Made by a program: the position numbers and the translations under genes. Below, in pieces: positions 40,801 through 52,729 of a DNA stretch of 64,000 nt. The DNA is taken from positions 496,001 to 560,000 of the forward strand of contig JAKCOZ010000085.1 of assembly GCA_022605955.1 (NCBI GenBank). Reading direction: 5' to 3'. Every line of letters starts with the position of its first letter. Position 1 is the first letter of the stretch. The stretch comes from Rallus limicola. Taxonomy: Eukaryota; Chordata; Aves; Gruiformes; Rallidae. Below the pieces are notes generated by a model. It saw nothing but the letters and a program-made list of their open reading frames with translations. It was not told the origin of the DNA and searched no databases.

Positions 40801-42651
40801 AGATGGAAACGGTTGAGGAGGAATTTGTAATTGACGGGCAGCTGCAATGAACCCGCATCCTGACTTAGTGCTGTGCAGTGCAGTCAGGAGTGCTGTTGCC
40901 ATGGGAAGCCTCCTGGAAGAGCATCATCAAGCCTTGAGGAGCGTTTTAGGGGTTAGAGAGCTCTCAGATGAAGTCAGTTTCTTGTCATTAGAATCAAAAG
41001 TACTTTTCCCACCGATTCCTCAGCTGTGTGAATCAGCAGTGACCCTTGGTGGTTAAAATGACTTAGTGCCTGCTGGTCTGTCACAGCCTTCCCGTCTGCA
41101 ACCTGAGTATCTGTCTCCCAAGTAATGTGGACATTATCTAAAGCACTGGGCAGCTTATTTCGCAACGGAACAGACTGATGTTTTAAGACAAGAATCTTCT
41201 CTGGCCAATCCAGTTTGCACAGAAGCTTAGTTTTTAAAGGGAGGATTCTGGCAGGACCCTTAAATGTCACTCTTGGACATTTGGGTCATCACTTCGACGT
41301 ATAAATTTGCCCACTGCTAATCTGACTGCAGATCCATGGCATTGTCCTGTCTGAAGCAAAGCACTGCCTCCCCGTTCCTCACTCCTGCCTTCCTTCCTGG
41401 CCGTTGTGAAGGAAAAAACATGCAAAGCTTTTGGAAAGAGATGCTCTGTAAGGCCCATTTGAATTCATGAAGAGACCAGCTTGGTGAAATTTAGCATCAG
41501 GCCACGACCGGTCATTGTCAGTGATTTTCTATGTAGACAGACATCTGTCTGCTACAACTGACTTCCTTGTATCACCACGTCTGGGTGTTAACTAGAAGGC
41601 AAAAGACTCACAGTGAGCTGTGACGACCACGATGATCTGTTTTTACAGTTCAGCAATCATTTCCATCTGTTCTTGAACCTGGGCTGTGCTTCAGAACAGA
41701 ATTTAAGTAGAGTCACCACCTGCTCATTTTTCAGCCAGACAATCTGCTTTTTAATAAAAAACCCCACCTCTTCAGCAGAAGCCAATCTGTTTCCCGGGCT
41801 GGCATCTGATTCCTGGCTCATGTTCTAGGCAAGTGGCATCTCCTCCTCCTCTTTACATCTTTGCTTCCGACTGCTCAGTGTAACACTCGGCACATGAGGC
41901 GGCATCAGTGGAAGCTGCGTTTACACTATGTGAATCCAAGCACAGTAGAGTGAGATTGGAGATATGGACCTGTGAGAAAATTGCATGTATAGGGAGGAGG
42001 TGTTTCTGTGACATTTCCAACTTGTTTGTGGTCTTCAAAAATAAGTTGTTAATTAACATAGAAAAGATCAATAGCAACATACAGATGTACTTCATGTATA
42101 CCTAACAGGCAGAGACACAGGAAATGTATATAATGGTGATTTCTGGGGCCATGACTTCTGGTGTCCCATTTCAGACACTTAAAAGGGGCTACAAAGGGGA
42201 CTTGAAGTTCTTTGATGGTGTTCCAAGACAAGCATTTTGCTGTTGCTGCTGTTATTTGAGGATACAGTTTTAGTAGACAGTGCCTCACATGTATCTGTCT
42301 TTATTTGTGATTTTAAAATAACCCACCTCTTGAGACCTTTCCAACTTTTTCAACCTTCAGTAGTGCTTTGCATGTGCATGCACACGTCAACTGGATGTAG
42401 AAACTTGGTGAGGTTTGAATAAAAATCCGTGCTCTCTTCTGACTTGCTTGTTTCTTAATTATCAGGGGAGTCTGTTAAGCATGATGTTGGGTGACTTGAG
42501 ATCAGGAGTCAGGCTCTAGTTCCCAAAGGGAGAAAATATCATCTTGCAATTAAGAACAAAGACTGCAGAAATGCCTTTATTGAAATGAATGCTGTTCACA
42601 GCAACGCTGTATTCTTGCACAGTTATAATCTGCTGTGGCTTTTCTCTTGAG
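37892..42651. other. Gene-poor spacer before the TDRD1 remnants
   Basis: Apart from the LTR piece at 39.3 kb I see no assignable gene. Two minus-strand open stretches look faintly protein-like: 41,823-41,653 (MSQESDASPGNRLASAEEVG...) and 41,270-40,974 (PARILPLKTKLLCKLDWPEK...). Neither was recognised. Short splice-flanked segments at about 38,594-38,623 and 39,086-39,125 could be exons but are too short to assign. The TDRD1 MYND zinc finger was looked for and not found. Confidence 0.4.
39321..39660 (-). mobile_element. Partial LTR remnant, minus orientation, same family as the 51.4-kb and 54.4-kb LTRs
   Basis: Begins TGTGGTCTAACCCAGCTGG and continues ACCACATAGCTGCTCCCTCA, then CTCGTGGGCTGAGATAAAGA and a GATGATGATAAAGAATATAC stretch. 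This is the reverse complement style of the avian LTR family whose other members here end in ...TAAACC(C/A)(T/C)GACA. The far end is lost; the right boundary is approximate. Confidence 0.55.
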
Positions 42652-43884
42652 TCGGGATGGTAACAGAGCTCGAGAGTCCAAGAGAGTTTCGTGTGCAGGT
42701 GAGCTCTCCAGAAGTTTTAGACCAGATCAGTAACCTTTCTGTGGAACTGCAAGACTGTTATGCTAACACAGTTACTTCATCAAGCAATGCAAAGTATGTT
42801 GTGATGTTACTAAGATGATTGTTTATTCCTACACGGACCCGGAACAGAGCACTGATAAAAGATGTGGCCATATTAAAAGAAAGCACAAGTATTGCATATA
42901 GATGATGGAAAGGAAGCAAATATTCCAATCTCCTGGGTTAAAGCTCTGCACAAAGATGTAGAACTGTTGGTACCTCCATGTGTGAGTTCTGTTTTTCCTA
43001 ACAGTAGCTGAGGTATTTTAAATGAGTAGTTCTGAAGTGAGTGTAACTTGTGCCTCAGCGTAACTGCCATCACAGGATTTTATGTTCAAAGAATGTGATG
43101 CCTAAAACCTGCTCTACTGCACTAAGGTTCACCACCTGGAATGTTCCCTAGCTATTCCATAGGAGGGAGGAAGGCCACCTGGCTTTTTGCTTCCTAGTCT
43201 CAGAATTCTTGGGTTTGAGTTTAACAATCAAATCAACCCAAACCAAAAGCCCCCAAAGAAAACCACACTCCCACCCTGCTGGGGAGTAGTTAGATCCACA
43301 GGTCCCTTCTATGCTGGAGCACAGCAGGGGAGAGCGCTCTGCCTGCCTGCTCTAATCTGGGCTCATGCAGCAAGGAAAAACTGCTTGGAATAAGGACAGC
43401 TGTGGAAATGTTTTACGTTACAACAGGGATGGTCGAGCTTTTTGAGTTGAACTAGTATGGTTAAGTGCACGTGAAGAGGAGAGATGTGTTATTGCAACCA
43501 GGGACAAGCAGCTGTGGGAACAGGCTTTCATAGCTTGTTCATGTGGCTTTCTGCTGGGTCCATAAATGATTTAAAGCAGTTTGAACCTTGGCGTAAAGCC
43601 TTGCGTGTCTGCTGAGGACAAGCTGGGACATGCAGCTGCAGTCAGATGTGGTGTGTGACACAGCCTTGCCTTGTGTAAGACAGCTGAAACAGCAGGAGAA
43701 TCAGAGGAAGTGTAGCTTACAGCTTGAACTTGGTTTTGAATGTGAGACTGGGTCGCTACAGAGAAGGCATGCCTGCTGTCCTTACTTGGAGAGCTGTTTT
43801 GTTTGGGGTTTGTCTTTCTGTCCTGCATAGCAAGAAGAATATAGTGCTAAGAGCATGTTGTTGTCTTCATTGATACGTGAAGGT

Positions 43885-44024
43885 TCTGGAGTCTCCTTCC
43901 CAGGAGACATTCAGAACCCACCTGGATGTGTTCCTAGGACCTGCTCTAGCAGATCCTGCTCTCGCTGGGGGATTGGACTAGATGATCTTTCCAAATCCCT
44001 TCCAACCCCTAATATTCTGTGATG
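43885..44024 (+). mobile_element. CR1 LINE 3' end
   Basis: Contains the CR1 3' consensus words GGGGATTGGACTAGATGATC, CCCTTCCAACCCCTAATATT and CTGTGATG at the terminus, preceded by GAGACATTCAGAACCCACCT. Typical 5'-truncated avian CR1. Confidence 0.9.
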
Positions 44025-45815
44025 TGCAGCCTGCAGAAACTTGGAGGGAAGTGACGGTAGATCCTCCTGGCTTGCTAGAATACCTGGTGGGTGGAAAGCT
44101 TATGTCTCTGCAGTCCATGAGATGATGGTTCACCTTTAGTCCAGCGTAAATCCAACTGATTCAGGGTTGTTCTGGGCATATTTCACATCTGGTTGCTTTA
44201 AAACACAATAATGGCAAAGCAGTGTAACTTGTCAGTCTCTTGGAGAGAGGAAAAAAAATCTCAGTGCGTTTATGAAACGTTGCATGCATGACCTTACAAG
44301 CAACTTACACATCTGGATCCAGGCTTTCAGATGAAAAGAATGATATTGAAAGCTTGTAATACAGCTTTGTGCATGGGAAATTAATTACGTAGTAGCTAAG
44401 AAACTCGAGATTTCTTTGTAAATCTTGGTAACTCATTGCATACTCAGTGTTGTAGATGAGGTAAGTAGGGAATCCTCATGTGAAAAGCTGTAATCCATTT
44501 TTCAAGCAATGGTTTTTCAGCGACTGTGAAGAAATGTTGCTACTGCTTTGCTCTAGTCAAGCAATCTTGGAGCTGTGAATTGTCTTCAGAAACCTCAAGG
44601 AGCTGAGTTACTCTGAAACTAATTTGATTTTACATTCTAAACATACAAAGTGCTCAACAAATAAATAGAACCCGTTTGCTATGTGATAGGGATACAGGTC
44701 AGGCCCAAAGATGGTTGTGAAATAAAACCAGATGGTGACTGTCAACGTTACATGTAAGTTACTGTTGTCTTTTAATTCTGTATTTTAGGAGACTGCTTAA
44801 ATAAAGTACCTTTAGAAACAAGGTCTGATTTAACTCCAGGAAGTACTGCCAAAGGAGCAGACAGTCCAAGAGGTAAGCAAGCAAATCAAAGTTCTTACTA
44901 AGGAGATGGAACAAACTTGGGGAATTGTACGGTCTCTTGCACTGCATGACGTCCTGGATGCAGTACGTATTCCAGCTGTTCACTCCTGTCACCTTCTACT
45001 TAAAAACACTGACTGATGAAGCTTCCTTTGGGTTGCTAGTGACAGTAGCACATAGGCTTTTTAATAACTTAAAGTACTTCTTTAGTGCTGATGATGTGAG
45101 CATGAATTACATGGATAACGTAACTGGAGCCTTCAAAGCCCAAAGAGTCAGCAAAAAGAATGAACTTCTGCAGTGTGTTTTAAATTCTGGAGTTTAACTT
45201 AGCACTTTTTAAGATTCTTAATCCTGGCTGGTGAAGTTGCAGGTTTCCAGCCATCTAGCTTTTGATGAGTAACCATTTGGGCTTTTGAACATGCAGTGTG
45301 AGAAAACAATTCTAAGGGAAGTGAAGAAGAAATCCCTGCAGATGAGGAAGTTTTTCCCTTTGTTAATCCAGCTGCAGGGTGCGTCTCTGCGTGTGTTGGA
45401 GAGGTATTTTCTGGTGTGGTTTCCTGGGTTCAAAATCCAGACAGCCGCTTCTGTCAGCGGATGCACGTTGCCTGTAAGTCACGTATTGAAAATGGGGTAT
45501 AAAGTACCTAGCATGGTGGCTTTCTCCTCAGTAGCGGGTGTCTGGAGGGAGGTGTTGCTGATCTTGTAGTTTGACTTGAAATGGTGATTCCCTGTAGCGT
45601 TGAGCCATGCCTCAGTCAGGTAAGAGCCGTGGTGGTGTGGAAGGTGGTCTTGGTAGTGTTAGCCATTAATATCAATTGCTAGCTAGCCATTAATCTAAAT
45701 GACTAACTTGTAAGGTGATAATTTGTGGGTGGTCTGAGTAGTGCCAAGTAGAAAGATGGTGTGGCATGGATGTTGGCAATCTGAAGCCAATTTTTTTCAT
45801 GTTTCACAAATTGCT

Positions 45816-45913
45816 TTAGGTTGGAAGGGACCTCGAAGCCTACCCGGTCCCAGCCTTCTGCCATGGGCACGGATACCCTCTGCTAGGCCAGGGTGCCCAA
45901 AGCCCCAGCCTGG
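45816..45913 (-). mobile_element. CR1 LINE fragment, reverse orientation, fused to a TDRD1 exon
   Basis: Plus strand reads TTAGGTTGGAAGGGACCTCG ... GCCATGGGCACGGATACCC ... GCCCAAAGCCCCAGCCTGG, the reverse complement of the CR1 3' region. Its right edge lies about 7 bases before the Tudor TGG codon. Confidence 0.85.
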
Positions 45914-46079
45914 TGTCTTTGGTATCGTGCTGCTGTTGTAACGTATGCTTCTGAAGATGCTGCTTTGCTGAAGTATGCAGATTATGGTAGTTTTGAAGTT
46001 CTTCCACTCTCTCGACTTCGTCCTGTGAGTCCAAGATTAATGGCCGTACCAGCTCGAGCCATAAGGTGCACCTTGGCCG
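45909..46079 (+). pseudogene. TDRD1: TDRD1 remnant, Tudor exon abutting a CR1 insertion
   Basis: Encodes WYRAAVVTYASEDAALLKYA, DYGSFEVLPLSRLRP and ARAIRCTLAG, clearly the second TDRD1 Tudor core with the DYG cage motif kept. The seven or so bases before the TGG codon are all that remains before CR1-type sequence begins, so the original acceptor is gone; a CAG within the CR1 falls at 45906-45908, the position used by sister exons. The donor side reads G|GCATGAG instead of GT. Confidence 0.8.
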
Positions 46080-47431
46080 GCATGAGGTGAACTGAGCTGG
46101 TTTAAACTGGGTGGAGTCACAATAAGTGAGGTTAGATGACAGTTCCATTTGCAGCATCTTACTGGAATAGGAGAAGTGTGGAGATAACAGTAAGCATTAT
46201 TTCCGGAATTGGAAGCGTTGTGGCATATCTGCAGAACATGACAGATCTTTCCTGGTGAGCTCTGATGGCATCTTTGGAAAACTCTTACATTCATAGAGCT
46301 GGGAATTTTTGCACGTGCTTTTGTTGTAAGCACAATTCAGTCATGCACCGGATTGATGGAGGTTTTAAATCTGTTCTGGCTCTAACACTGCAGGAGATTT
46401 CATCTTATGTCTAGAAATTCAGAACTGCACCTGTCCCCCTTCCCTGGGGCAAACTTAGTGAACTTGCTGGTAGACTTCTCCATAGGCTTGTGAAATCTGT
46501 CAAGCTGGAAAGGACTTTGATGCTTCCTAGTGCATCCTTCTGCCTCAAGCCAGGATGACGATCCATTGGTTTCCACATACTTGTTTAATCTGCTGTTGGA
46601 AACTGCTTTCCTCTGTTCCCATGGCTGTGCAAGATGGGCCACCTCTTTGCTTCAGTATCCTTCCTTTTGGATACTTGTTGTCTGTCCTTCCTTTAAAACG
46701 CGTGGCATTTAACTCGTTCTTCACATTGTTTTGATAAGGTTCAGAGCAGCATTCTGTCTTCCTGCTTCAGAGGAAAACGTAACAGAATGTTTGCCTTCTA
46801 TCAGCTCCATCTCTCCACACATGTGGAATGTGACATTCAAAACCAGAATCTCTCTTCTGGGACAAATCACGATGCCTTATGGCTGCTAATGAGTGTTCTA
46901 GGACGAGGAAAGGACCTAAACACAGCATGGATGCAAAGGGATCAGACGGGGTGTTTCCTGACTAGAGTCAAGGATTACTGCTGTATAAATATCTCCTTTT
47001 GTAGAAGGCAACTTCGCCCAGTCTGTTACTATAAAGTTCTGGTTAAAAGTTGCATTTTAGAAATAAATTCTGTAGCCTTCGGAGTCAGTGTTCAAGGAGA
47101 AAGAAGCAGATAGCCTATAATGTGAATTCAAAACTCTATTCATGAGACCCAAAGGCTGGCACTTCTTAGACATTCATACTAAGGAGATAATAAATCTGAA
47201 GTTACTCTTCTCTTCATATAACAGCCTAGTTAGACATGTTCTTTGAGATCTTTGTTAAATCCAAGTACTGTAAAAGTTGAGAATCTCAGTACCTGGGTTT
47301 GAAAGCTTGTTACAAGCACGAGGAGTGAGGGCAGGTTACTTGGTGTATTCGCTGCTGAATTGGCTGTTTAAACAGATACTGTTGAGACTGGGACTGTCCT
47401 CAGAACCTTTTCATACTATGTGACCTTTTAG

Positions 47432-47865
47432 GTGTGAAGCCACCAGTAGAAACCTGGACCTCAAAAGCTGTTTCTTTTATGAAGCAGCTGGTGGAAGACA
47501 AAGTGTTTATACTAAAAGCAGTGGATAAAGAGGATTACAACTACATGGTGGAGTGACTCCAGCAATAAATTTCTCAAGCCATCTCCTGGAGAGAGGCTGT
47601 GCAGCTGTGGAATCGAAGGCGGCCTTACCAATGATCAAAATGAGTGCTAAGCAGGCAGATGGGGAGTACAGACATGTCCTGCTGAACTGGTGTTCTTTAA
47701 CCTCCTACAGGAACGTGTGCTCTTACTAATTACGACCTTTCCAGTTTGGCTAATGAAGTCCAGCCTTCATACCTCTGGAATTGAGCCGTGGCAACTTGGC
47801 CATGAAGAAATTGTGTGTTTGAGTGGGTGTGTCCATACGTACTTAACGAAGCTGTGGTCGCTTGC
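47432..47865 (+). pseudogene. TDRD1: TDRD1 remnant exon with frameshift and degenerate downstream piece
   Basis: Good acceptor (CTTTTAG) then GVKPPVETWTSKAVSFMKQL and VEDKVFILKAVDKED, as in TDRD1 after CTLAG. The frame ends at TGA (47554-47556) directly after MVE; the expected sequence continues in the next frame. A further weak match, IEPWQLGHEEIVCLSGCV near 47,780-47,835, corresponds to the LEWTWVELG region, again in a separate frame. Confidence 0.75.
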
Positions 47866-48704
47866 TTTTGGGTGACAAAACTAGTATTTCATTTTCTCTG
47901 GGTAGAAGTATTACAATTTCCAGTCAAAGTATGACAAGACTAGTTAGTACCTGCTTGTTCTCATGCCCTTGTCCCTTGAAGATTAAATATTATTTGAGCT
48001 ATTGTCCTGTGTTTGACACATAAAGCCACATATTTAATCCTCAAACGTGAGACTGCAGTAACCCAGACCACTTCAAGGCTATGCTTAAAGTGCCCATTTT
48101 GCATTTAGTGAACAAAGCTTGAATTGAAGAGTTTTGCAAATTCTGCCTCCAATTTCTTTGTAGGAAGGTTTCACATGATCTATTCTACAAACTGTGTTGA
48201 AGAAGCTTCTTTCAGGTCCTTGAGTGTAATATACAGGGCAACCTTCTGCAGCCAGTCTTTCTGTTAGTCTTTTTGTTCTTTTTCCTCCCAAAACCGTTTC
48301 TAGTCTATCCGGTGAGAGCTGTTCCTTTCTGGGGCCCCAGGCCAAGGTCCCTCAGAATCCCTCTTGCTCAGGTGTTGCCACCAAGCCTGTACCCCTTAGT
48401 GGGACTGCTTATCCCCACTCCTCTGTGGCTTGCTCAGTGTAGTGATCAAATCCATCAAGCAACGGGCACCTTGCTCTTGCGTTCATTCTTCAAAGAGGCT
48501 CTCGCTGGGTAGTTAGTCCTTTGGATTATTTTAGAAGAAGAAATTGGAGGACATGAATGAGCACTCAGGCTATGTAAGCTTTTCTCCTGCAACAAATATT
48601 TTCATTCCCTTCTCCACATCTCTGCTCTTTTGTCTCTAGAGGACAGGGTGAATGAGAGAATTTGCAGGTGGAGTAAACTAACTCTTAAGCAAACAGTAGA
48701 TGTC

Positions 48705-48726
48705 AGTGTGTGTGTGTGTGTGTGTG
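48705..48726. repeat. (TG)n microsatellite
   Basis: About eleven TG units, uninterrupted, in a TDRD1-remnant intron. Confidence 0.9.
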
Positions 48727-49282
48727 CTGTACAATCCTGGAGAACGCTACTGTCAGATTGCAAATAACAGCGGGAAGTTTGTTCAGCTTCTTCCTGCTAG
48801 TTTCTCTGCTTCCTGATTTGTTGTTTATCTAGTTGTAATGCATTACTGTTTCGAGTCAGCTCATAGCACCAAGGCTTACCTCTGAGCTCTTGTAACTAAG
48901 GATGCAAGTGGAATGGTGAAGAGATTGGATCATGGTATGTAGTGGCTCAGATTGAAATCTGAAAGTGTTGAAGGTCAGCAGTTGAATAGAATTTAATCTG
49001 ACAATGTAGAGAAGTAAAAGGAGCAACCGTAACCTAGACCAAGGATCTCTAAAGAGAAGATAGCAACTCAGAGATCTCCCCTGTGCTTGAGCTCTCTTGC
49101 ACTTTGTCCCGTTTCTAATTTAGAAAAAGTTAGAAAGATTCCAAAGAGATAAGATGAAAACAAGAAAGTGCAGCGTTTGAGACTTCACTGACTCCTGAAT
49201 AAGCTCTATGGGGATGCATAAAGGTTTCTGATAGGCTTTTTACCTTACTAGAAAAAGGACAGGATGAAATGCAGTGGCCCAT

Positions 49283-49375
49283 CTAGTTCCAACCCCACCC
49301 CATGGGCAGGGACACCCTCCACTAGACCAGGTTACCCAAAGCCCCATCCAGCCTGGCCCCAAACACTTCTAGGGC
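49283..49375 (-). mobile_element. CR1 LINE fragment, reverse orientation
   Basis: Reads AGTTCCAACCCCACCCCATG, GGGCAGGGACACCCTCCACT, AGACCAGGTTACCCAAAGCC, a CR1 3'-end fragment. Intronic with respect to the TDRD1 remnant. Confidence 0.85.
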
Positions 49376-49891
49376 ACATCTTCAACTAAGGGAAATCGAC
49401 ACTATCCCTAGATGAGTCAGGGAATAGATGCTTTGTGGTGTGCTGCCTTTAAAGCATGAGTGACTTCCCCCCGAAAGTGATGCTTTAGAGCAGGCTAAAA
49501 GACCTGATAAAAAATAAGAAGGATGAGATCCCATAATCTGTAATATGCAGTGGGTAAACCAGGTCATTCCCATGGTTTCATCTGGCTGTAGAAGATGCTT
49601 TAGGTTTTGGAGTAGAGGGCGCTTGTCAGATTAGTGGGAAGAAGGATCGGTCATTTTGCACCCATACTGAACTAATTTGTCAGTAAATACCAGCTCTCTC
49701 CCCTTTTGCTGCTAATGTCTCTCTAGTAAGTTACCTCTTTAACTTGGTGTCAAGAGTTCTTTTCTAAAAATCTGAGTGGGAGATTCCCCACAACTTCGAA
49801 CGTTGATCTGCAAAGTATACAGTATTGATGCAGCTTCAATCAGCTGATTTGGTTGATCTTGTCTCTGGAGTTTTTTCTTTCTAATTTTCAG

Positions 49892-50348
49892 AGTTACTTG
49901 CTCTAAAAGTATTTACCAAAGCATTGTCTGAATTCTGTCAGAAAACTCCCCCAAATGTATTTAAGCCTCAGAATGGAGAGCCCTGCTGTGCTTTTTTCTC
50001 AGGTAAGTAACAGATTTTAAAGGGTGAAGGCAGAGCCAAGCGGGGAGGGAGTGGACATCTGATCCTTTGGATTGGTGGAGGGTAGCAGAGAATTGGATTC
50101 ATTTAATAAGTTTACCCACACTTATTTTCTTGTAAACGCATAAAGCTGTTTGTTTGTTTTTTAATTTCTCAAGTTAGATGATGGGAACTGGTACCGTGCT
50201 CTGGTGCACAAGGTTACGTCAGGTGGAAGTGTGGAAGTCTGCTTTGTGGCCTGTGGAAACGTCGAGAAGGTGCCACTGGCTCCAACAGGGCACATCTCAC
50301 CCTCATCCCTAAAACTTCCATTTCAAGGAATGAAATGCTGGCTGTCAG
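49892..50348 (+). pseudogene. TDRD1: TDRD1 remnant, two adjoining exons of the third Tudor domain
   Basis: Exon 49892-50002 ends GEPCCAFFS with donor GTAAGT; exon 50178-50348 starts after TTAG and joins in phase to give FFSDDGNWYRALVHK. Both are open. The second ends LPFQGMKCWLS with donor GTGGAT. The Tudor cage triplet is FVACGN where DYG is expected, so the methylarginine cage looks broken. Confidence 0.82.
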
Positions 50349-50699
50349 GTGGATCATCTTACAGATTCTTTCTTGTATATACAACACCTGTTGCCTTTAG
50401 AGACTTGCTGCCCTGGGGGAAAGAGGGGATGACAGGCTGTGCTTCACAGAACTCTGGTTTGGGGATTTCTGTTTGGTTTGTTTCTTAGAAGGAATCTTCT
50501 GTTGCTTCCAGGCTCTGGAAATTGTAGAAGCTGGTTTTAGTTTTGCTGCACAGCAGACATCCAGCAGAAAGGTGGTGGCTCTTCCCTGAGCTCGTGAGAG
50601 TACTGAGGAGTGAACTGCGTGGAGATTACTTATGGCTGAGCTTTTGGAGTTCTGCTTCATCTGTCGTGCTTACTAGCTTTTAGTTGCTGCTACATTCTG

Positions 50700-51045
50700 G
50701 GGGAATGTGAGGGGGAGGGGGCTGCAATAATGTCTTGTGTTCTCCCCCCCCCGCCGTCCCCCCAGAGTATCTGGCTGATGGTCTGACTCTACCAGAGGCC
50801 CCCCTGGACTCCTCCCAGGAGGAGAAGGAGGGGTGTCTGGGGGGCCCCCCCAGGGCCCACATCTGGAGGGTAACTGAAATGGGGGGGTGTCATATGTTGG
50901 AAGGGACTCCCTCCCAAAATCAGCAGCGGGTCTAAACCACCCCTGTAACTCAATGAGGACCCCATCCCCTCAATAAATTGGGGGGGGACAAGACCTGATT
51001 CCCAGTGGGGGACCCTAAAAAACCAAGCCCTCTCCCCCTTAATTG
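50700..51045 (+). repeat. GC-rich inverted repeat, left arm
   Basis: About 350 bp whose reverse complement recurs at 55.59-55.94 kb. Shared words include CATTATTGCAGCCCCCTCCC (on the complement), GGAGGGGTGTCTGGGGGGCC and TTGGTTTTTTAGGGTCC (on the complement). On the plus strand it could hold an exon (CCCCCCAG|AGTATCTGGCTG to CTGGAGG|GTAACT, reading YLADGLTLPEAPLDSSQEEK), but I do not recognise it. It lies in the gap between TDRD1 Tudor exons. Confidence 0.75.
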
Positions 51046-51300
51046 CCCCCCCATCCCCCCAAGGCGGGGGGGGGGCACCAAAAGTCATGACTCCTCCTCA
51101 AATCCTGGGGGGGGGGCCCCAGTGACACTCCCCTCCCCACCTGGGCTCCCCCCCTTTATCCCCATTGCCCGCCCCAAAAGCCCTTTTACCCCTAATGTGG
51201 GGGGTGGCAATGCTATCCCCCTCCCCCCAGATCCTCCCATGGGGCTCTCCTGGTGCCCCCCCACCCCACACACTTCAGCTTGGCCCCCTCTTAGGGGGCT
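51046..51300. other. C/G-rich low-complexity block
   Basis: Homopolymer-laden sequence (runs of 7-10 C or G). Open reading frames on both strands are an effect of composition; no motif recognised. Confidence 0.6.
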
Positions 51301-51362
51301 TTAGAGGTGGGTGACTGTGTGACAGTGTAGGAATGAGAAGAAGGGGATAGGTTGTCCTCTGC

Positions 51363-51818
51363 TGTCCTGGCTTCAGCTGCGAGCTCGTTCATTTTCTTCC
51401 TAGTAGCTAGTGTGGGGCTGTGTTTTGGATTTGTGGTGGAAGTTGTGTTGATAATAAAGATGGTTTTGTTAGATAGAGGGGTTATGTGGTGGTATTCAGC
51501 AGTGTCAGCACCGTCAAGGCCTTTTCTCACAGCGCACTGCCAGCAGGATGTCTGGGGGTGCACAGGGAGTTAGGAGGGGACACAGCCAGGACAACTGACC
51601 CAAACAGTTGCTCAGCTCATAAGGGGCTCTGGGCAGAGGAGGCTTTGCTTGTGCACATGTCTTTTGCTTTACCACCTCCTGACCTGTATCTCTGCCTATG
51701 AGCAGATTCCCTCCTGATTCCCTGCCTCATGCCAGTGGGATGGGGGGTGGTGGGGGGTGTGGGAAGTGATTGAGTAGCTGCATGGTGTTTAGTTGCCAGC
51801 TGGGGCTAAACCCTGACA
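51363..51818 (+). mobile_element. Solo LTR (456 bp) with imperfect 5-bp target duplication
   Basis: Starts TGTCCTGGCTTCAGCTGCGA and ends GGGGCTAAACCCTGACA, the ends of a common avian LTR family. Flanks are TCTGC (51,358-51,362) and CCTGC (51,819-51,823), a 5-bp duplication with one mismatch. No internal retroviral sequence remains. It sits between two TDRD1 Tudor exons. Confidence 0.85.
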
Positions 51819-52729
51819 CCTGCAAAAGGTGTGGAGCTTGAAGAGGAAGGAACAGCCAGTTCCTGTTTAGACTGAGACCTGTGCTGTCCTGAGTCCCATG
51901 GGCATGAAATTCATGGCAGAGCAATAGTGCACTTATATCTGTAGAGACCCCCTTCTAGTTGAGGGGTGCCTGGAGGGGGGGGGGTGTTGCCTTGTCTGAA
52001 CATGGGGCGATGGCATGTCTGACTGGCTCTGACAGCTGATCATTCAGCCTTGTTAGCCCAACAAGCTGCCTATGCTTTCACTGGAGCTAACTACTAATGT
52101 ACCCTCAGCAGTGAAGGAACTGTAATTTGTTGTCTTTCAAAAGAGGCCATACTCTCCTGATGTATTGCTTGATATTTAAAAAATAACATTGGCTCTTAAA
52201 TACTGACTGCACGTGGATTGTTCTAGGGGATCTGGCGAAGGCTGAAAACCAATGTGGGGGCTAGATCAGGTACCACCTGATGGGAAACAGAATAAATTCA
52301 AGTGCTGGACAGACCAGGAGAGCATACTTGTGTTTGACAGGTGTTTCTAACTTCCACTCTCCATTATGTTTTGTTTATGTCTCTTCAGCATAATAGAGGG
52401 GGAAAACATGGGGTTTTTCTTTCCATTTTGTTTGCTCTGAGAGGTAAACAAAGGTAAGGGGCTAGAAATATGGTGTGCAGACATCCTCCTCAAGAGAGTA
52501 TTGTAGCACAGCTCTTACCTGTCTAACATAGGAAAAATTCTGAAAGCAACACTGAAATCTTGACGGATGCAGCAAACTCTCCCTTGTTCTATGGACTTGC
52601 TTCTTGTCAGGTGGCCTCTTGTATGTACCAGAGTATGGGGGGGTGGGGGGGAATCCTGGAAACCATGCAGGGATAGGCTGTGTTTATAAGTGGTTGTTCC
52701 AGTGATTCTTCTTGTCCCAGTCTCTTCAG

